DNA of 64,000 nucleotides from Geotalea sp. SG265 (GTDB lineage Bacteria > Desulfobacterota > Desulfuromonadia > Geobacterales > Geobacteraceae): positions 1 to 64,000 of the forward strand of contig NZ_JAKZFT010000005.1 in the NCBI RefSeq assembly GCF_022808985.1, written 5' to 3'. This document shows, piece by piece, positions 60,880 through 64,000 of this stretch. A program made the translations under genes and the position numbers. The notes under the pieces are model-generated. The model searched no databases, was not told the DNA's origin, and saw nothing but the letters and a program-made list of their open reading frames with translations. Position 1 is the stretch's first letter. Each line of letters begins with the position of its first letter.

Positions 60880-61638
60880 ATGGATCCCATCGAACTGAAA
60901 CTTCTGCTGCAAAAGGTCAAAGAAAACCGCATGGAGGTGGATGAGGCGCTGGAGTGCCTCAGGCACCTGCCCTACGAAGAGCTGGACTGTGCGACGGTGG
61001 ACCATCACCGGGCGCTGCGCCAGGGTTTTCCCGAGGTCATTTTCGGTGAAAGCAAATCGGTTGGCCAGATGGAGCAGATCATCATCGCCCTGGCTGCGAA
61101 GGGGAACAATATCCTGGCGACGCGGGTCGATGGGGAAAAAGGGGCAGCGCTCATGCACAAGTTTCCCACTGCCCGCTACCACAGCGAAGCGCGCTGTCTG
61201 ACCATGGAGCAGAAGCCGGTTGAACCCAGGGGGCGGGGCAGGATTGTCGTGGTTTCCGCCGGCACCAGCGACATGCCGGTGGCTGGAGAAGCGGTGATTA
61301 CGGCACGGATGATGGGCAACGAAGTGGAAACTCTCTTCGATGTGGGTGTGGCTGGGCTGCACCGGTTGCTGTCCCGGAAGGAGCTCCTTTTCTCCGCCTC
61401 AGTGATCATCGTCGTCGCCGGGATGGAAGGGGCGCTTCCCTCCGTCGTCGGCGGCTTGGTGGACAAGCCGGTCATTGCCGTTCCCACGTCTGTTGGTTAC
61501 GGAGCGTCTTTCGGCGGGGTTGCCGCTCTCCTCGGCATGCTCAATTCCTGCGCCGCCGGGGTAACCGTCGTCAATATCGACAATGGCTTCGGCGCTGCCT
61601 ATGCCGCCAGTCTTATCAACAGGGAAGCTTCCTCCTGA
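60880..61638 (+). CDS. larB: Nickel-pincer cofactor biosynthesis protein LarB
   Basis: The 252-residue protein is LarB: it carboxylates and hydrolyses nicotinic acid adenine dinucleotide to give the dicarboxylated pyridine used for the nickel-pincer cofactor of lactate racemase. The C-terminal half has the PurE-like signature VVVSAGTSDMPVAGEAV, GVAGLHRLL and PVIAVPTSVGYGASFGG. It lies 22 bases from the larC start. No larA or larE is in the window. Confidence 0.94.
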   Translation: MDPIELKLLLQKVKENRMEVDEALECLRHLPYEELDCATVDHHRALRQGFPEVIFGESKSVGQMEQIIIALAAKGNNILATRVDGEKGAALMHKFPTARYHSEARCLTMEQKPVEPRGRGRIVVVSAGTSDMPVAGEAVITARMMGNEVETLFDVGVAGLHRLLSRKELLFSASVIIVVAGMEGALPSVVGGLVDKPVIAVPTSVGYGASFGGVAALLGMLNSCAAGVTVVNIDNGFGAAYAASLINREASS

Positions 61639-61660
61639 GTTTCTATTTGCGGAGTATTGT

Positions 61661-62833
61661 TTGAACGTCTTGTATTTTGATTGTTTTGCCGGGATTGCCG
61701 GCGATATGACGGTGGCAGCGCTGCTGGAACTGGGCCTGCCCCTGGACCATCTGCGCCGGGAGTTGGCGAGGCTTCCACTCCCGGGCTCCACCTATGACCT
61801 CTCCGTTGAGACCGTCAGCCGCAAGGGGATTGCCGGCTGTCATTTCAGCGTCAAAGTGGCCCAGGACCAGCCCCATCGCCACTATGGGGACATCGTTGCC
61901 ATGATCGACGGCAGTTCCCTCACCCGGACGACCAAGGATAAAGCCCAGCGTATCTTTCGCCGCCTTGCCGAGGCAGAGGCAAAGGTGCACGGCATGGAGC
62001 TGGACCGGGTGCACTTCCACGAGGTGGGTGCCGTCGATTCCATCATCGATGTCGTCGGCGCTGCCATCGGCCTTGACTACCTGGGGGTGGGGGAGATATA
62101 CGCTTCGTCGCTCCCTTTGGGGAGCGGCTATATCGAGACGGCCCACGGCAGACTGCCGGTACCGGCCCCGGCAACGGCAGAACTCCTGCGTGGGCTACCT
62201 GCCCATGGCAACAGCGGCCCGGGCGAACGGGTTACTCCCACCGGCGCGGCCATTGTCGCCGCTCTTGCCACCGCATGGGGCGCTCCCCCTGCCATGGAGA
62301 TAAAAAAAATCGGTTATGGAGCCGGCAGCAAAGATTTTGCCGACATGCCCAATCTGCTACGGCTGGTGCTGGGAGAGACGACAGGAACCATGCAGCGGGA
62401 CGAGATTGTTGTCCTTGAAACCAATATAGATGATATGAACCCGGAACTCCTCGGTTTTCTAATGGAACGACTCTTTGCCGAAGGCGCCCTGGATGTATCT
62501 TTTGCCCCCCTGCAGATGAAAAAAAACCGTCCCGGCACCCAGGTGACGGTTATCGCCCCCTGTCACAAGCGCGACGAGCTGGCACGTCTGATCCTTGCCG
62601 AATCGACCGCCATCGGCGTTCGCTATTACCCGGCACAGCGGCTCGTCCTTTCCCGCACAACCGAAGAGCGTCCGACCAGTCTCGGACCGGTCAAGGTCAA
62701 GGTGGTTGAAGGCCATGACCGGATCAGGCGAGTGGTGCCGGAGTTCGAGGAGTGCCGCCGCCTGGCCGTGGAACGCGGCCTGCCGCTCATGGATGTCTAC
62801 CGCCTTGTCGAACGGGAAGCGGCAGAGAAATGA
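61661..62833 (+). CDS. larC: Nickel insertion protein LarC
   Basis: LarC inserts nickel into the pincer cofactor using CTP. The 390-residue protein starts MNVLYFDCFAGIAGDM (TTG 61661, CGGAG site seven bases upstream) and contains FHEVGAVDSIIDVVG, ERVTPTGAAIVAAL, and the second half with LETNIDDMNPELLG. In many bacteria larC is split into two frames; here it is one continuous frame. The stop overlaps pgpA by four bases. Confidence 0.94.
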   Translation: MNVLYFDCFAGIAGDMTVAALLELGLPLDHLRRELARLPLPGSTYDLSVETVSRKGIAGCHFSVKVAQDQPHRHYGDIVAMIDGSSLTRTTKDKAQRIFRRLAEAEAKVHGMELDRVHFHEVGAVDSIIDVVGAAIGLDYLGVGEIYASSLPLGSGYIETAHGRLPVPAPATAELLRGLPAHGNSGPGERVTPTGAAIVAALATAWGAPPAMEIKKIGYGAGSKDFADMPNLLRLVLGETTGTMQRDEIVVLETNIDDMNPELLGFLMERLFAEGALDVSFAPLQMKKNRPGTQVTVIAPCHKRDELARLILAESTAIGVRYYPAQRLVLSRTTEERPTSLGPVKVKVVEGHDRIRRVVPEFEECRRLAVERGLPLMDVYRLVEREAAEK

Positions 62834-63279
62834 GACGCCTGGTGATTCTCTCCGCTACCTGGTTCGGAACCGGTTTCAGTCCCGTGGCCTCCGGGACGGT
62901 CGGCACCATCGCCGCCATTCCCCTTTACCTGGCCCTGGCCCGATTGCCCCTTCCCCTCTATCTGCTTACGGTGCTGGCCTTTTTCTTTTATGCCTGCTGG
63001 GCTTCCGACCGGGCGGAGCTTCTTTTCGGCGAAAAGGATTCGGGAAAAATCGTCATCGACGAGGTCATTGGGTTTCTCGTCACCATGACCGGTGTTCCGT
63101 GCCGCTGGCAGTGGGTGCTGGCCGGTTTCTTCCTTTTCCGTTTTTTTGACATTACCAAGATTCCGCCGGCCCGGTTCTTCGACCAGCGGGTGAAAAACGG
63201 TTATGGTGTGGTGCTGGACGACGTGGTTGCCGGGATTTATGCGGCCATCGTCCTGCACCTGCTGCTGAGGTTCCTGTGA
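62830..63279 (+). CDS. pgpA: Phosphatidylglycerophosphatase A
   Basis: The 149-residue membrane enzyme dephosphorylates phosphatidylglycerol phosphate. Motifs: TWFGTGFSPVASGTVGT at the N-terminus, IVIDEVIGFLV, and RFFDITKIPPARFFDQRVKNG, followed by VVLDDVVAG. ATG overlaps the larC stop. Its product is the substrate of cardiolipin synthase, encoded separately at 40684. Confidence 0.96.
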   Translation: MRRLVILSATWFGTGFSPVASGTVGTIAAIPLYLALARLPLPLYLLTVLAFFFYACWASDRAELLFGEKDSGKIVIDEVIGFLVTMTGVPCRWQWVLAGFFLFRFFDITKIPPARFFDQRVKNGYGVVLDDVVAGIYAAIVLHLLLRFL

Positions 63280-64000
63280 GAGCTGCCATCCTGTCCATTG
63301 GCGACGAACTCCTCTTGGGGGAAGTGGTCGACACCAACGCCGCCGCCATTGCGGCAGGCATCTACGCCTTGGGCATTCATCTGCCCCTGCAGATGACGGT
63401 CGGGGACAATGTGCATGACATCGTCAATGCCTGCCGCCTTTTGGCTGCGCGAGTCGAAGCGGTTGTCGTCACCGGCGGCCTGGGACCGACGGTGGATGAT
63501 GTCACCGCCATGGCTGCGGCAGAGCTGGCCGGGATGCCTCTGGAAGCAAACCCGGAAGCATTGGCCCATCTCAGGGCGTTTGCCGAAAGGGTGGCAGTAA
63601 CGCTGCATCCGGCAAATGAAAAGCAGGCGCTGCTGCCGGCGGGCGCCGGGATTATCGCGAACCCGGTGGGGACAGCCTGCGGCTTCTCCCTGATTCATGC
63701 GGGCTGCCGGTTCTTTTTCCTCCCTGGTGTACCTGCCGAGATGGCTGTCATGCTCCAGGGGACTGTGCTGCCCGCCCTTGCCGCATCGGGCATGCTCAAA
63801 TCTTTGCGGACCAAGGTGTTCAAGGTTTCAGGTATCTCCGAAGCCGAATTGGGAGTGATGCTGCAGGGGGTGACAGAAGGGGAGGAGGTCTCCATCGCCT
63901 ACTGCGTTGATTTTCCCGAGATACAGGTGAAGGTCCGGACCGAAGCTGACGATGAGAAAACTGCAGAAGCGATGATCGCTGCCGCTGGCGGCAGAATCAG
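63276..64000 (+). CDS. cinA: CinA-family protein (3' end outside the window)
   Basis: This partial gene (about 241 residues visible) begins with GTG 63276, overlapping the pgpA stop by four bases. The N-terminal MoaB/COG1058 domain is visible: ILSIGDELLLGEVVDTNAA and VVTGGLGPTVDD. CinA proteins can have ADP-ribose or NMN hydrolase activity through this and a C-terminal NMN deamidase domain, which would lie past the window end. Coordinates at the right end are set by the window. Confidence 0.94.
   Translation, partial: MRAAILSIGDELLLGEVVDTNAAAIAAGIYALGIHLPLQMTVGDNVHDIVNACRLLAARVEAVVVTGGLGPTVDDVTAMAAAELAGMPLEANPEALAHLRAFAERVAVTLHPANEKQALLPAGAGIIANPVGTACGFSLIHAGCRFFFLPGVPAEMAVMLQGTVLPALAASGMLKSLRTKVFKVSGISEAELGVMLQGVTEGEEVSIAYCVDFPEIQVKVRTEADDEKTAEAMIAAAGGRI

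Noticed and set aside
61583-61660. Longer N-terminus for LarC
   Set aside because: It would overlap larB, lacks a ribosome site and adds residues not seen at the family N-terminus.
1-64000. CRISPR array, insertion sequence, tRNA or rRNA
   Set aside because: No short regularly spaced repeats, transposase motifs or RNA-gene signatures were found by eye; small tRNAs could be missed without a covariance search.

Overview
The window looks like chromosome from a member of the Geobacterales (Desulfuromonadia), i.e. a Geobacter-like anaerobic metal reducer. The reasons are a giant multiheme c-type cytochrome built from CX2CH and CX4CH motifs, a second diheme cytochrome, indolepyruvate:ferredoxin oxidoreductase with phenylacetate-CoA ligase, many c-di-GMP and two-component genes, a complete Tol-Pal system and an hrcA-grpE-dnaK-dnaJ operon under CIRCE control. 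The species cannot be fixed from the sequence alone. Genes are tightly packed, and no gap longer than 300 bases lacks a gene. I see no tRNA, rRNA, CRISPR array, transposase or prophage.

Layout. 1-3437: 3' part of a multiheme cytochrome holding an identical 1068-base tandem duplication. 3668-10253 (minus): a small two-repeat protein with CQLGCF motifs, a 2-hydroxyacid dehydrogenase, a CstA transporter with its LytS/LytR-type two-component pair, and a CheY-like regulator. 10521-12806: a membrane protein of unknown function, a holin-like protein and an M23 peptidase. 12940-17299: operon iorA-iorB-paaK-sfsA for aryl-2-oxoacid oxidation. 17486-20325: diheme cytochrome and a serine hydrolase. 20574-24347: an alternative DnaE polymerase convergent with a UdgX-type uracil-DNA-binding protein. 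24432-28376: a DUF1540 protein, an M23 peptidase and a TraB-fold protein. 28519-33228 (minus): hemH, a small zinc-ribbon protein, a MoxR ATPase, a GspG-like pseudopilin and an HD-GYP phosphodiesterase. 33436-42117: small metabolic and stress genes (cyclase, RluA, Nudix, dodecin, FKBP, ferritin-like protein, quinone oxidoreductase, YchJ, SDR, cardiolipin synthase).

42161-42718 (minus) is the most interesting locus. It encodes a thioredoxin-fold/TPR protein whose active-site Cys codon is an in-frame TGA (U-x-x-C), which makes it a probable selenoprotein that ordinary gene calling truncates. 42864-47997: rsmB, rpe, a response-regulator diguanylate cyclase, an endonuclease III relative, nadA and tatA/B. 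48057-52840 (minus): tolQ-tolR-tolA-tolB, then pal and ybgF behind their own promoter. 52961-55005: a nitrilase-family amidase and HemW. 55052-60149: the CIRCE-controlled heat-shock operon. 60146-64000: a PLD-type nuclease, larB-larC (nickel-pincer cofactor), pgpA and the 5' part of cinA.

Several genes appear to start at TTG behind good ribosome binding sites (iorA, tolQ, dnaJ, larC, the zinc-ribbon protein). Start positions given here are my choices from ribosome binding sites and family alignment in memory, not from experiment. All family assignments rest on motifs read by eye.
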